DNA of 64,000 nucleotides, from the NCBI GenBank assembly GCA_015039365.1, contig WION01000027.1, positions 248,001 to 312,000 of the forward strand, read 5' to 3'. The notes under the pieces are model-generated. The model did not search any database, was not told where the DNA came from, and saw only the letters and a program-made list of their open reading frames with translations. Of the stretch, positions 14,363 to 26,016 are shown piece after piece. The DNA is from Amanita rubescens. Taxonomy: Eukaryota > Basidiomycota > Agaricomycetes > Agaricales > Amanitaceae. Position numbers and translations under genes: made by a program. Positions within the stretch are counted from its first letter, which is position 1. Each line of letters starts with the position of its first letter.

Positions 14363-14435
14363 GTTATTGTGGCTGAGCGGTTAAAGCGTGTCATTCTCTC
14401 GAGCGCAGCTCTGAGTTCGAATCTTGGCTAATGCA
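14363..14435 (+). ncRNA. tRNA-like segment (degenerate tRNA or SINE head)
   Basis: A D-arm like that of tRNA-Ser/Leu (TGGCTGAGCGGTTAAAGCG, box A) precedes a good T-arm: CTGAG-TTCGAAT-CTTGG, with the stem pairing once G-U pairs are allowed (box B). The anticodon arm does not fold and only about four of seven acceptor pairs form. It is therefore not a functional tRNA. It is more likely a decayed tRNA or a polymerase III SINE head inside the transposon. Confidence 0.55.
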
Positions 14436-14686
14436 GTATTTTTGTACATTACCTCGTTACAAATGTTACAAAGTCATTACTTAATGTAAACTAATCAATG
14501 ACTTGATAAGAGTGAATTTCAAAATTACATGAATGAAAATCAGTATCCAAAATTTACACTTTGATTTTTAATGCCTGTTGGATGGGCATTGAAAAACACA
14601 GACCCAACATTCATATTCTGGGCTGTTGATTTTAAGCAAATCAACCTCTGCGTCATTGATTTTCAAGCTATTTACTTCCCACAGTG

Positions 14687-14692
14687 TCGAGC
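14687..14692. repeat. Target-site duplication TCGAGC, right
   Basis: Perfect copy of 12799-12804 on the outer side of the right inverted repeat. Confidence 0.85.
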
Positions 14693-14711
14693 TGCAACCG
14701 GTTTGACGTAG

Positions 14712-15150
14712 TAGTTGTATATATACAACCTTGTACTACCAGACTGGGGAGCCAGTCTTGCGATAATCTTGTACGTAGTACACTCTACCATGAATCTCAT
14801 CCTTCTTTCCTCTCCCTTCGTCGGTGACCTTGAGATAGTGGTTCTGACACTATTTTATAAAAGCCAAAATCCTCATCAGCAATCTTGGGTTTTGCTATGG
14901 AGCATTACATAACATTCCATAGTGTTGTAATGCTCGTAACATGGGTCTATTATTTCATAATGCTCTGTAATGTTGATCATCTTCCCTGTAATGTCCCATA
15001 GCACTCCATAACATACTAGTCCACAACTGGTCAATCCATAAAATATATCCACCACCACTACTTATTCCTCCCTTTTCAGTAATGTTCATATTTGTATATT
15101 TGTATAGAATCAGTTCAAGTACCAGTACACATGATTTGATTGGCTAAGAA
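14712..15150. other. A+T-rich intergenic with short palindromes
   Basis: Contains GTTGTATATATACAAC at about 14715-14730 and AGACTGGGGAGCCAGTCT at about 14741-14758, both able to fold as hairpins. No gene is supported. Confidence 0.5.
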
Positions 15151-15159
15151 ATATTTGCA

Positions 15160-15250
15160 CTCTGACAGAATTGAACCCTCAGCCTCACACAGTCACACAT
15201 GCTAAGCTATTCTATCTATGATATAACCACTACACTATAATTGCATTTCT
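15160..15250 (-). ncRNA. tRNA-derived SINE-like head
   Basis: On the minus strand TAGTGTAGTGGTTATATCA matches a box A of the Gln/Glu/His tRNA kind and GAGGGTTCAATTC matches box B about 45 nt downstream. Cloverleaf pairing is poor, so I read it as a SINE-like element or tRNA pseudogene rather than a working tRNA. Confidence 0.5.
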
Positions 15251-15284
15251 AGTGTGCTCACAACTTACTACTTAGGTACCTCCC

Positions 15285-15990
15285 TGCCCCTCATCTGCCT
15301 GCCCCTCATATCCTCCCTGCCTCCCTACCCCTCATCCCCTCCCTGCCCCTCATCTGCCTCCCTGCCCCTCATCCCCTCCCTGCCTCTCTGCCCCTCATCT
15401 GCCTCCCTGCCCCTCATCCCCTCCCTGCCCCTCTGCCCCTCATCTGCCTCCCTGCCCCTCATCCCCTCCCTGCCTCCCTACCCCTCATCCCCTCCCTGCC
15501 TCTCTGCCCCTCATCTGCCCCCTGCATCTGCCCCCTGCCCCTCATCCCCTACCTCCCTCCCTGCCCCTCATCCCCTAGTGCCTCCCTCCCTGCCCCTCAT
15601 CTCCTGCCTCCCTACCCCTCATCCCCTCCCTGCCTCCCTACCCCTCATCTCCTCCCTGCCTCTCTGCCCCCCATCTGCCCCTCATCCCCTGCCTGCATCC
15701 CTGCTCCTCATCCCCTGCCTGCATCCCTACCCCTCATCCCCTGCCTGCCTCCCTACCCCCTGCCTCCCTACTACCCCCCTCATCCCCTGCCTACCTGCCT
15801 ACCCCTGCCTGCCTACTACCCCCCTCATCCCCTGCCTGCCCCCCTGCCTCTCTACCCCCCTCATCCCTAGTACCCCCTCATCCTCTCCCTGTTCCCCTCA
15901 TCCCCTCACCCCCTCATTTCCCACTCCCTGCTCCCCTCATCCCATCCCTGCTTCCATCTCCCCTCATCCCTGCTCTCTCTCCCACCATAT
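15285..15990. repeat. Pyrimidine-rich minisatellite (CTCCCTGCCCCTCATCCC)n
   Basis: About 700 bp of degenerate tandem 18-21 bp units made of CTGCCTCC, CTGCCCCTCAT and CCCCTCCCTG blocks. The strand is almost pure pyrimidine, which favours non-B (triplex) structure. A 258-codon Pro/Ser/Leu frame across it is a composition artefact. Confidence 0.9.
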
Positions 15991-16070
15991 TCTGTATTTT
16001 TTATGGGAACAGAGTGCAACTACTAAGTAGTGTTACAGAGCACTCCAGAAAGTACCCAGAATTATGAAGC

Positions 16071-16187
16071 ATTACAAACAATTACAAAACAGCAGACATA
16101 TTACAGCACATTACAAACAATTACAAAACAGCAGATATATTACAACATATTACAAACAATTACAAAAAACTGGACTTATTACAACCA
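16071..16187. repeat. 39 bp tandem repeat, three units
   Basis: ATTACAAACAATTACAAAAC starts at 16071, 16110 and 16149, an exact 39 bp period. The last unit is diverged in its second half. It lies just downstream of the NWD gene. Confidence 0.9.
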
Positions 16188-16214
16188 AAAACAGGGTTTA
16201 CTGATGCTGATGAC

Positions 16215-19200
16215 CTATGGTGTATAACAGTGAACCCAACCAAGACCTATCATGGCCTGACAAAAGTCAACAGTGGCAAATCCAGAACGAGAAATGATGA
16301 GGATGTTTAAAGGTGAAAGCAATCCAACTTCTTGTGGCACCCACATAAGGTAGTTTTGCCGCTGAGAAGAAATAATCCAATTTGTGTTTGTCAGATTCCA
16401 AGGAAAGTACTCATCAACACATCCCACACTTGCAGACTTGTCATCCGAGCTCACAATCTGCATCCCATCGCTCGAAAACGCGACCGATCTGACCGACCCG
16501 GTGTGGCCCTTCAGCTCCTTCAGCTCCACACCTGTCGACGCATCCCACACCCGCACAGACTTGTCATACGAGCCAGACACAATCCGCGTCCCATCGCTCG
16601 AAAACGCGACCGAATTGACCAACTCGGTGTGGCCCTTCAGCTCCTTCAACTCCACACCTGTCGACGCATCCCACACCCGCACAGAGTTGTCAGACGAGCC
16701 AGACACAATCCGCGTCCCATCGCTCGAAAACGCGACCGAAAATGACCAACCCGGTGTGGCCCTTCAGCTCCTTCAGCTCCACACCTGTCGACGCATCCCA
16801 TACCCGCACAGAGTTGTCATCCGAGCCAGACACAATCCGCGTCCCATCGCACGAAAACGCGACCGAAAAGAGCCACTCGGTGTGGCCCTTCAGCTCCTTC
16901 AGCTCCACACCTGTCGACGCATCCCACACCCGCACAGAGTTGTCATCCGAGCCAGACACAATCCGCGTCCCATCGCTCGAAAACGCGACCGAAAAGACCG
17001 ACCCGGTGTGGCCCTTCAGCTCCTTCAGCTCCACACCTGTCGACGCATCCCACACCCGCACAGACTTGTCATACGAGCCAGACACAATCCGCGTCCCATC
17101 GCTCGAAAACGCGACCGATCTGACCGACCCGGTGTGGCCCTTCAGCTCCTTCAGCTCCACACCTGTCGACGCATCCCACACCCGCACAGACTTGTCATCC
17201 GAGCCAGACACAATCCGCGTCCCATCGCTCGAAAACGCGACTGAATTGACCCACCCGGTGTGGCCCTTCAGCTCCTTCAGCTCCACACCTGTCGACGCAT
17301 CCCACACCCGCACAGACTTGTCATACGAGCCAGACACAATCCGCGTCCCATCGCTCGAAAACGCGACCGATCTGACCTCCCCGGTGTGGCCCTTCAGCTC
17401 CTTCAGCTCCACACCTGTCGACGCATCCCACACCCGCACAGACTTGTCAAACGAGCCAGACACAATCCGCGTCCCATCGCTCGAAAACGCGACCGAATTG
17501 ACCGACTCGGTGTGGCCCTTCAGCTCCTTCAACTCCACACCTGTCGACGCATCCCACACCCGCACAGACTTGTCAGACGAGCCAGACACAATCCGCGTCC
17601 CATCGCTCGAAAACGCGACCGAATTGACCAACTCGGTGTGGCCCTTCAGCTCCTTCAGCTCCACACCTGTCGACGCATCCCACACCCGCACAGAGTTGTC
17701 ATCCGAGCCAGACACAATCCGCGTCCCATCGCTCGAAAACGCGACTGAAAAGACCGACCTGGTGTGGCCCTTCAGCTCCTTCAGCTCCACACTTGTCGAT
17801 GCATCCCACACCCGCATAGAGTTGTCATCCGATCCAGACACAATCCGTGTCCCATCGCTCGAAAACGCGACCGAAAAGACCAACCCGGTGTGGCCCTTCA
17901 GCTCCTTCAGCTCCACACCTGTCGACACATCCCACACCCGCACAGAGTTGTCAGACGAGCCAGACACAATCCGCGTCCCATCGCTCGAAAACGCGACCGA
18001 AAAGACCGACTCGGTGTGGCCCTTCAGCTCCTTCAACTCCACACCTGTCGACGCATCCCACACCCGCACAGAGTTGTCAGACGAGCCAGACACAATCCGC
18101 GTCCCATCGCTCGAAAACGCGACCGATCTGACGAACTCGGTGTGGCCCTTCAGCTCCTTCAGCTCCACACCTGTCGACGCATCCCACACCCGCACAGAGT
18201 TGTCAGACGACCCAGACACAATCCGTGTGCTGTCCCCTGAAAATGCAACAGCCAAGATTGATCCCCCAGCTGATACCGTCATCAATGGCAAATCAATACT
18301 ACTGCCTTTGGTATGCGTAAAGACAGGGATGCGAGTGAATTGGTTTTTCCACTTCCGAGAGAGACTAGTTTCCCGCGACCATGTTGCCAACGCCGAGATG
18401 TACAGATGCGGTGTCGATTCGGCAGCCGGGCTCCCAGCAAAATAGGTAGCAAAATTGGCAGCTTCACCAAGGTCACGTGCCAATTCCGAATAACTGTTCC
18501 CGTACTGACCGACACCGTTAGTTCTTGCAGCACAACTCAAGCCTTGCGATCCATACCTTCAATACCCACTGACGTGCATGCTGAAGCATTGGGGTACACT
18601 GATTGCATAATCCAAGCAAATTCATACCCTCGATCCAGAACAGGACACGAATTTGGAGGAACTCCGAAATGCAGCAACGAAGATTATCGGTATTGATCAG
18701 CTGGGGCAATGGCAAGTGGTCAGTCCAGTGGCGAGATGAGTACCTAAGAACAGCAGTGATGTTCTGGTCAACCTGCTTAGACAGCGCAGCGGCGTTGTCG
18801 CAGTCGAACAGGAAGGATGAAGTTATATCACCCATGTTGAATCGCAAACTGGACTTCATGACGCCGAAGCAAGATTCACCAAGAAGATTGTGGTGGGCTG
18901 GTTCGTTACATGAAAACAGAAAGTTCTTCTCACTAACGCGGAAGTTTGACCGGGTTGGATCAAAAATGAAGTCGGGGAACGAGGCATGGTACCAAAAAAC
19001 TCGATCGTCCTGGGTATATAGCACGGAATGGAGATTATCCAAAACGGCCTTTGCGGCTTCATTATCGTTGCCTGCGATGAGCGCAGCAACGGTGGAGGGT
19101 GATGTGCGTTCAGCCGTACATAGGAAGGTATAAAGGATATGCAATCGGCGAGTCAAGATATTTCCTTCGAACTCCGAAAAGGCGTCGTGCAGAATTTGGC

Positions 19201-21247
19201 GGTATAATATGTCGATTAAGAATGTAGCATTTGCGGAAGCCGATTTGGAAAGGAGATTGTTAAGCATCTCGGTCTGCTCTTTAGAGGAGATCGAGTTACA
19301 CCGGGTCAAATACCTCACCACCGTCGCAGCGTAGATGAACAGACCACCTGCCTGTTGTCCAACCTCGGCCAGCTCTGGACTGCCAGCAAGCTTCGGCAGC
19401 TTGATGTTCAAGTACATTTTGATGTCTGACTTTGCCTCTTCGATCGGCACGTCTTGGAGACGACAAACAGCCTCGGACGCGAAGGACTCGCAGAGTGTAG
19501 CAATTTTAGGATCTGATCGACTGGTCACGAGAAACTTCAAGCCTCTGAGATCGTCTTCGTTGATTGCTGTGAGTAGGTCGCGCAGAAACGCTGACCCTCC
19601 GTTGTCCATGATCTCGTCGAGAGCATCGATGACAATGAGGTAGGGTGGTAGTTTAGGGGAGCGTGTGGCTTCGGACAGTTGCCAAGGTCCAAGAAGAAGA
19701 TTCTTTATCTGGCGGGAGACGTCGTGATTGACTGCGTCGAATTTGTCGGCAACATGCAAAGCGTTTGCATACGATTTGCATTTACGAGCAAGCTGGTAGG
19801 CGATGGTGGGAAGGATACGGGTCTGGCCTTGCGTTTCTTGGTATTGTCGTGAGCAGAAAAAGTTGCCGCCCAGGACGGTGAGCTCGTTGGCTTCACCATC
19901 CTTCTCGAATCGTTTGGCTATGGTATACGCAATTGTGGTTTTGCCGGAGCCAGCTTGACCAGTAAGCCAGAAGACACGCGGGCTCTCAGATGAGCAATCA
20001 TTAGCCCATTTGATAATATCTTCCAATATCTTGACACGTGTTCCGTCCGTGCACACTTCCCGCTTCAGGCCCTGCTCTTCGAGAATAGTATTGTGGTCGG
20101 CCTTCTCGGAGGGACGCAGGCTTTTTAGGGCCTCTTTCTGTTCAATCAATCAGTGTTGGTCACAAGCCAGGAAACCGAGATACTTGCCTTGATGTCGTCG
20201 TGTATTATGTTCGCCGTTTCCTGGATGCTGTTCGCCATTTCGAACTGGGAACAAACAATGAGCAAATACATAAGCTTAGACGAATATAAGAGTATGGACC
20301 TGGAAGGATGTCGTAGCACCATTTACACGTTGAAAGATTTGGCCGATCATCTTCTGATATTCTTCATGGTCTAGCGTTCGTATGGTCAGCGATTTACAGG
20401 TGAGGTCTTCTAACTTCTTCATTTCTTCCTGAAGGATCCTAGATGGCGACGCGTTCATTGTGGTATACCAATTGACGCAGGGAGGACGACGTACTGTTTG
20501 AGTTTCTCCATCTCCTGTTCGGCGGCCTTCGGAATACCGATAGCTACAGTCCTCTCCACAGCCAGGAGTCTGTTCGCCGTTTCTTCGAGACGTTGTGCAA
20601 GCTCGTCCTTGTTGTCTGCGACTGCCTGAGATAAAGATTAGTCTGTGCTCGAGATACAGAGGCGAGAACCCACATCTTTTATCTCGATGATCGCCTTAGC
20701 AATGGAGAATGCCATCTTAACTGGATTAGTCTGGATGCAGTCCGGCAGCTTCTTGAGGAGCGTTTGGGCGAACCGCGAAGCTACTCCAAGACCCTGTTTT
20801 GTAGTCGCCTTCCAATCAGAATTAATCGACGCTGGTTCTTCAGTACGAGTCGGATTTCGCGGCCGTGCTCGAAGTCAATTCTCAGACGCAACAACCGAGC
20901 GTATTGCAATCTCACCTTGAACAGCGGAACCCCGCAGATCCGGAATGCTTGATGAAAGATGTTTTACTGACTGGAAGGGGGTGGTAGGACCTGGATAGTG
21001 GGCTGAGTCCGCTAGATCTGTGAGGTAGAAATCCATACCCTGATTCAAGGTAGCATCGGTGCCTAGAGAGAGTTTGTTTGAGTCAGATAAAGCTAAGATG
21101 GGACTACTTACTTGAAGATGCATAGGAGATGGAAACCCGAGTTGAATTCGACGGGCTAGCTGAGGCGCTGGCTGATTTGTGCTGCTTAACAAGGGACTTT
21201 ATGTTCTTGAATATCGTTCGTGCAGTGCCTTTACGTCGGTCGGCCAT
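16215..21247 (-). CDS. NWD gene: NACHT NTPase with WD40 propellers (STAND)
   Basis: NWD proteins are fungal NLR-like STAND receptors; in Podospora relatives (HET-E/HET-D) the WD40 repeats recognise partners in non-self recognition. I start at ATG 21247 (MADRRKGTARTIFKN); an upstream in-frame ATG is at 21298. Introns: 21063-21111, 20626-20673, 20439-20494, 20245-20299, 20138-20187 (GC-AG) and 18505-18556 (branch-like AACTAAC). One more near 20840-20910 is unresolved. The N-terminal region is helical (KMAFSIAKAIIEIKDAV, NKDELAQRLEETANRLL), compatible with a HeLo/MLKL-type bundle. NACHT follows: P-loop GQAGSGKTT near 19945 and LIVIDALDE near 19630. Then APAAES-type linker and 14 WD40 units, and the usual C-terminal tail LMWVPQEVGLL...GWVHCYTP. 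One extra base near 16742 shifts the frame after blade 12. If real it truncates the protein, but the tail stays conserved in the other frame. Confidence 0.9.
16440..18250 (-). repeat. 14 near-identical 126 bp WD40 units
   Basis: Each 42-residue unit reads VxSVAFSSDGTRIVSGS, xDxSVRVWDASTGVELKEL and KGHTxx. Units differ mainly at the two residues after GHT, the residue after V (R, F or N), and around SGSxDx (S, D, Y or F; N or K). The DNA between these positions is almost invariant, as expected for concerted evolution by recombination with diversification of the ligand-facing positions. A fifteenth unit at the C-terminal side is degenerate (VSSDDKSASVG). Fourteen units equal two seven-bladed propellers. 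Confidence 0.9.
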
Positions 21248-21459
21248 GGAGGGAGACCGTAAGGGAAGCCACGAGGCTAGACTGGTGACCCGGGCCACAA
21301 GCGCCGTGACGCGCGACGCTATAAGCGGGCATTTCTGTCGTACGTCAATAGTTTGCTTCTGTGTTCCAATGATAAAGTTACGTTCGTATTTTGGGTAGTG
21401 TGGCTGTGCAGATTAGTAATCGACCGTGACCAATCACATTTTGAGTCCACCATGAAGAC

Positions 21460-22458
<999 letters not shown>

Positions 22459-22559
22459 TGAAGTTCATGGCCTTGACGGCGTGACGCGTCCCATGTCAGC
22501 TTTTCGTCATCCTTCACCCAGCCTGCTGCCTTAAGCCTTTACTTACAGTCACTGGACAT

Positions 22560-23265
22560 CATTCCCGATACCACAATATCCGTATCATCCATCGGTCACA
22601 TGGATAGCCTCTGGCTCCCGAAATCATATTGGGACTTAAAAATGCTGCCACCAACATCTTTCGTCTATACGCGTTTCCTCCATTCACATGATGCTGGTAT
22701 ATTTGTATGGAGAAGATCCATGACGTCTCGCTGGACAAAGTAATCGATACATTGACTGTGGAACAGCTCAGTCACATTGCCTCCCAGCTGAAGTCCATCT
22801 TGGCACAGCTACGCTCTGTCGAGTCCTCGCAAATCCTAGGGTCCGTTTCCGGGGGGCCTTATCGCAATGAGTTTTTCCCACCACATGTTGGCCCCGAAAC
22901 ACGCCTTCTCGAGCGTCGAAGAGTTTCTCGACTATTACCGCGAGATGTTGATGTTATTTTGCACGGAACAGTACACAGAGTCCCTCCTGTCCCGAATCCC
23001 ACGAAACGCTGCCATAAAGTTCACGCATGGTGATCTACTTCCCAAGAATATCATTATGGAAGGATCTCGCGTTACGGGCATTGTAGACGGGGCAACTGGA
23101 GGATTTTATCCTGCATATTGGGAGTATTGCCGGATGCATGGTCCGTTTTTCATGACGCCAGGGTGGAAGCTGGTACTTCAAGAGGTCTTTCCGGGCGAAC
23201 CTCGCGAAAGGGAGATAAATGCAGTCTCCAAACTTTTGCAGGCCATCGCGGTTACTCTCGCGTAA
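22560..23265 (+). pseudogene. APH-family phosphotransferase-like gene, frame-disrupted
   Basis: The fungal APH (phosphotransferase) family has an aminoglycoside/choline-kinase fold with mostly unknown substrates. Two frames, 22707-22910 and 22900-23265, join as MEKIHDVSLDKVIDTLT, then SGGPYRNEFFPP, then AFSSVEEFLDYYREM. The Brenner motif FTHGDLLPKNII near 23015 holds the catalytic Asp, and GIVDGATGGFYPAYWEY follows, where the metal-binding Asp is kept but the usual Trp after it is Gly. A one-base loss near 22905 and further shifts near 22690 (around LYAFPPFT) break the gene. It lies directly downstream of the truncated helicase copy. Confidence 0.75.
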
Positions 23266-23343
23266 CAAGGAGTTCTGAAGATTCGTACATTCGACAAATC
23301 CCTCTTCTCTGAATTCCTCATCCAATACTCAGTATGTGAAGAC

Positions 23344-23519
23344 ATGGCATCCGCAACCGTTGACCCAGATCCTGACTGTAAGGTACCGCTACCCTGCTGC
23401 TGCTCAAGTCAGCGCTGGAATTACGTCGAGGACAAAGGGTATTTGGACAAACTGCGTACCGCTCGCGGTAAGAAGACGAGTGACATCTTTGGTCCGCACC
23501 ATGCAAAGGTGCTCAGTTG
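23344..23519 (+). CDS. Small hypothetical reading frame
   Basis: Reads MASATVDPDPDCKVPLPCC, then WNYVEDKGYLDKLRTARG, then FGPHHAKVLS and stop. It is Cys-rich early and protein-like in composition. No family is recognised. It could be a remnant exon of the neighbouring pseudogene's partner. Confidence 0.3.
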
Positions 23520-24145
23520 ACATCGGGCGAGATGTCATTTTGACGATACCGTCTGGTTCAAAAGGCCGGGACGATCGAATACGGGAACTTGCAGCTTGGG
23601 TGATGGTACATGGACGAGGCTAGGGAGAATTCATACGTTGTTCTCTGAACTAGCAGAATGGGACCCAAAGAAAAAGACAATGCGGAGAGGAGCCAAAAGC
23701 ACCTACCATGCATTAGCCGAAATGGTACTGGGACTCGATGCAGGTTCACCTGGTACACTCCCCGAAACTCAATTACATCGCACTCGCTCAAGTTACCCGA
23801 ATCAGCGAGCATCATCCACAGCCAGTCATAGCAGGTTCTTCTCCCACCAACTGGTCCACGTCACCCGGTTTTCCCCGAAGAAAAGTCGTACGCGCACTGG
23901 ATCACCAGGCAGGGCGGGGACTATTGCCTCCAGCAGATACGATAGTACGAAAGCAGGAAATCTCGCTGTATATCAAATATATTACGAGCTACATTACTTA
24001 TCCTACACGTATCTTGGATCTAGGAACTCGGCGATGTATGTACCACAACAGCCAAACACGAAATAGAAAAGATAGAAAGGTTTGACCTGATGGTTATGCC
24101 GAAAATTACGGACTAAAACGACGACTCAACGGGCTGACAAGCAGC
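23520..24145. other. No gene recognised
   Basis: Plus frames at 23596-24085 and a minus frame at 23558-23815 overlap. None has motifs or splice support. Confidence 0.35.
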
Positions 24146-24510
24146 CTAAGCTACCGCAAATGCTGAGCCTTTACGCCAATTCCAGATGGCGGTGGGGTAA
24201 GGGTAGCGCCAGGGAAAAGAGTGCAGATTTTCCCCGATATTTTGACCTTCCGGTATCGACATCCCAGGCCGATAAATCTTAGCGTGGTCGAGGAACTGCT
24301 TTGCCGTTTTCGAATGCAAGTCCGTCCCAGCGCGTTTCGTTCCTCCGAACGTCATCCACCCTGATGTCGTCCCACCGCGCATACCAAACTGCGCGTCTCC
24401 CATACACCTCGAAATCCACAGATCTTCTGAATCCACACTGTCGCGTGATGGGCGAAGGTGCCCATGGTAATGACTTGAGGGAGAATCGTGCCCCACTCAG
24501 GCTTGTCATC
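24146..24510 (-). other. Possible C-terminal coding remnant
   Basis: A minus frame ends GTDLHSKTAKQFLDHAKIYR, continues to WRYPYPTAIWNWRKG and stops. An overlapping second frame (VDFEVYGRRAVWYARWDD) is also plausible, so the true frame is unclear. Related-looking scraps occur on the same strand near 24560-24790 (VGPGTHYVRHGDKDFRNDAY) and 25300-25460 (RFGDTTRPGPDFFDPVRVEY). I cannot assign a family. Confidence 0.25.
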
Positions 24511-24859
24511 CTTATCCTCTTCTCATCTGGTTCATAATCCGATCTCTCGAGCTCATCTACACACCGGATTCAACTCGAGTGCATCTTTCGCCCTCCACCT
24601 GGACTGGTCAGCATCACATCCGCCGCATAATGGAGAACCTCAGAGACGATCTAAGTTGCACGATAACCGTGGGCTGACCATTAAAGTGCGGGGTTGTGGA
24701 GTAAGACGGACGCGTTTTGGTTCGCTGTATGCATCATTGCGGAAATCTTTGTCGCCATGTCTGACATAGTGGGTTCCAGGACCGACAGTCACATCGTTGC
24801 AAGACTTCTTGTGCGATCCATCCCATTACGAGAAGCTGATGAAGCGGCTAGACATGGAC

Positions 24860-25780
24860 AGGCTGTCTAACATTTTGACGCCCAGCTATACTGCGGTATG
24901 GTTCGAAAGTCTCGAAAACGGGTTAAGCGTGGGCTTGCGGTATAGCTCTTCCAGTTAAGCGAAGTCGTGGTCTCAAGTCCCCGTCCCTTGCGCCTCGAGG
25001 TATCGTGATATCGGTGGCGACAGTGGGTGCCTGGTTGAGGTTGAGATTGGGAAAGGGTCATAATGATGGAAAGATGTTGGTTTGCAATATACTCCTTTTC
25101 TCATGTATTGTCGTGGTATAGGAGAGGCCAACCAGCAGCTATGATAACAACAAGATGTCCTTTCCAAACATGAAGCACGTCCTTCGGGATCGCACCCTCA
25201 GAACTTATCCTTAGAGCGGATTATCAGCTTGATCTCGCAACAGATGTTTTGGATAACCGAGTTTCGATGACCTACATAAGAACCTACATGTACCCCGGCG
25301 CCTGCGCTTATGGAACGCCATTGGGGAAATCTACCTTCCTCATTTCCCGCACCTTACGGCGATACTCGACACGAACTGGGTCGAAAAAGTCGGGGCCTGG
25401 TCTCGTCGTGTCACCGAAGCGACTTGGTTGGTTAGAGGAACCTTCCTTAGCGGCTGAAGAAATAGTTATATATTATTCGTCGGCATAACAATGTCGTAAT
25501 TTAACTTACTCTGAGGGGGGTGTACGGTGGGGACTGCAGTTGCAGAATTGTGTCATATAGCGATGCCGCTGATACTGACTCGGTAAGTCCCAGTTTTATC
25601 GAGTGCATGGGCTAGTCCATCTGCCGTGACTGTTACGGATGGGGAGGTCGACGAAGTAGTGGCCATGGTGGAGTTGACTCACGTCGAAACGAGACATTCA
25701 TGAGGTCCGCGTTACATCATAGTAATATTAGTCCTACTACCGATCCACGACAGCCTCATGCTCAATATGCTGGTTTAATC
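24860..25780. other. Mostly unassigned sequence
   Basis: Apart from the minus-strand scrap near 25300-25460 I see no supportable gene or repeat. Confidence 0.35.
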
Positions 25781-26016
25781 ATAAAACAGAATACATTTGT
25801 AGGCGCCGCATAACGTAGCGAATAGTGTAGTGCAAGTTCATTGCTAGCGCTTGTGTAGTTGAGCCAGAACCACTCGCAGAACGAGTTCCAAGTGCGGCCT
25901 TGAGCCTATATCCCTTGCGCCAAGGATTGGATGCGCCTATGGTAAGCACGGATAGGCACATTGACCATCTTGTATTGTTCGAAAATACCAAGAAATGTGC
26001 TCGCTGCGATTTCAAG

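Larger units (their letters stand above)
12805..14686. mobile_element. Non-autonomous TIR DNA transposon, 1,882 bp
   Basis: Both ends begin CACTGTGGGAAGTAAA as perfect inverted repeats of 16 bp. Similarity continues imperfectly for about 39 bp through TGAAAA and AATGACGCAG. A perfect 6 bp TCGAGC duplication flanks the element. The interior holds a minisatellite (13228-13515) and a tRNA-like segment (14363-14435) but no transposase-like frame, so it would need a transposase in trans. The superfamily is uncertain, because the CACTG-type end and the 6 bp duplication together do not point clearly to one class. Confidence 0.85.

Noticed and set aside
15254..16030. 258-codon Pro/Ser/Leu-rich frame
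   Set aside because: It runs through a CT-rich minisatellite and has no non-repetitive part, start context or splice signals.
16742..18445. 567-codon plus-strand frame opposite the WD40 repeats, and further plus frames at 16384-17748
   Set aside because: They are antisense shadows created by the 126 bp repeat, whose length is a multiple of three and keeps any open frame open. The minus strand has the WD40 signatures, introns and NACHT domain.
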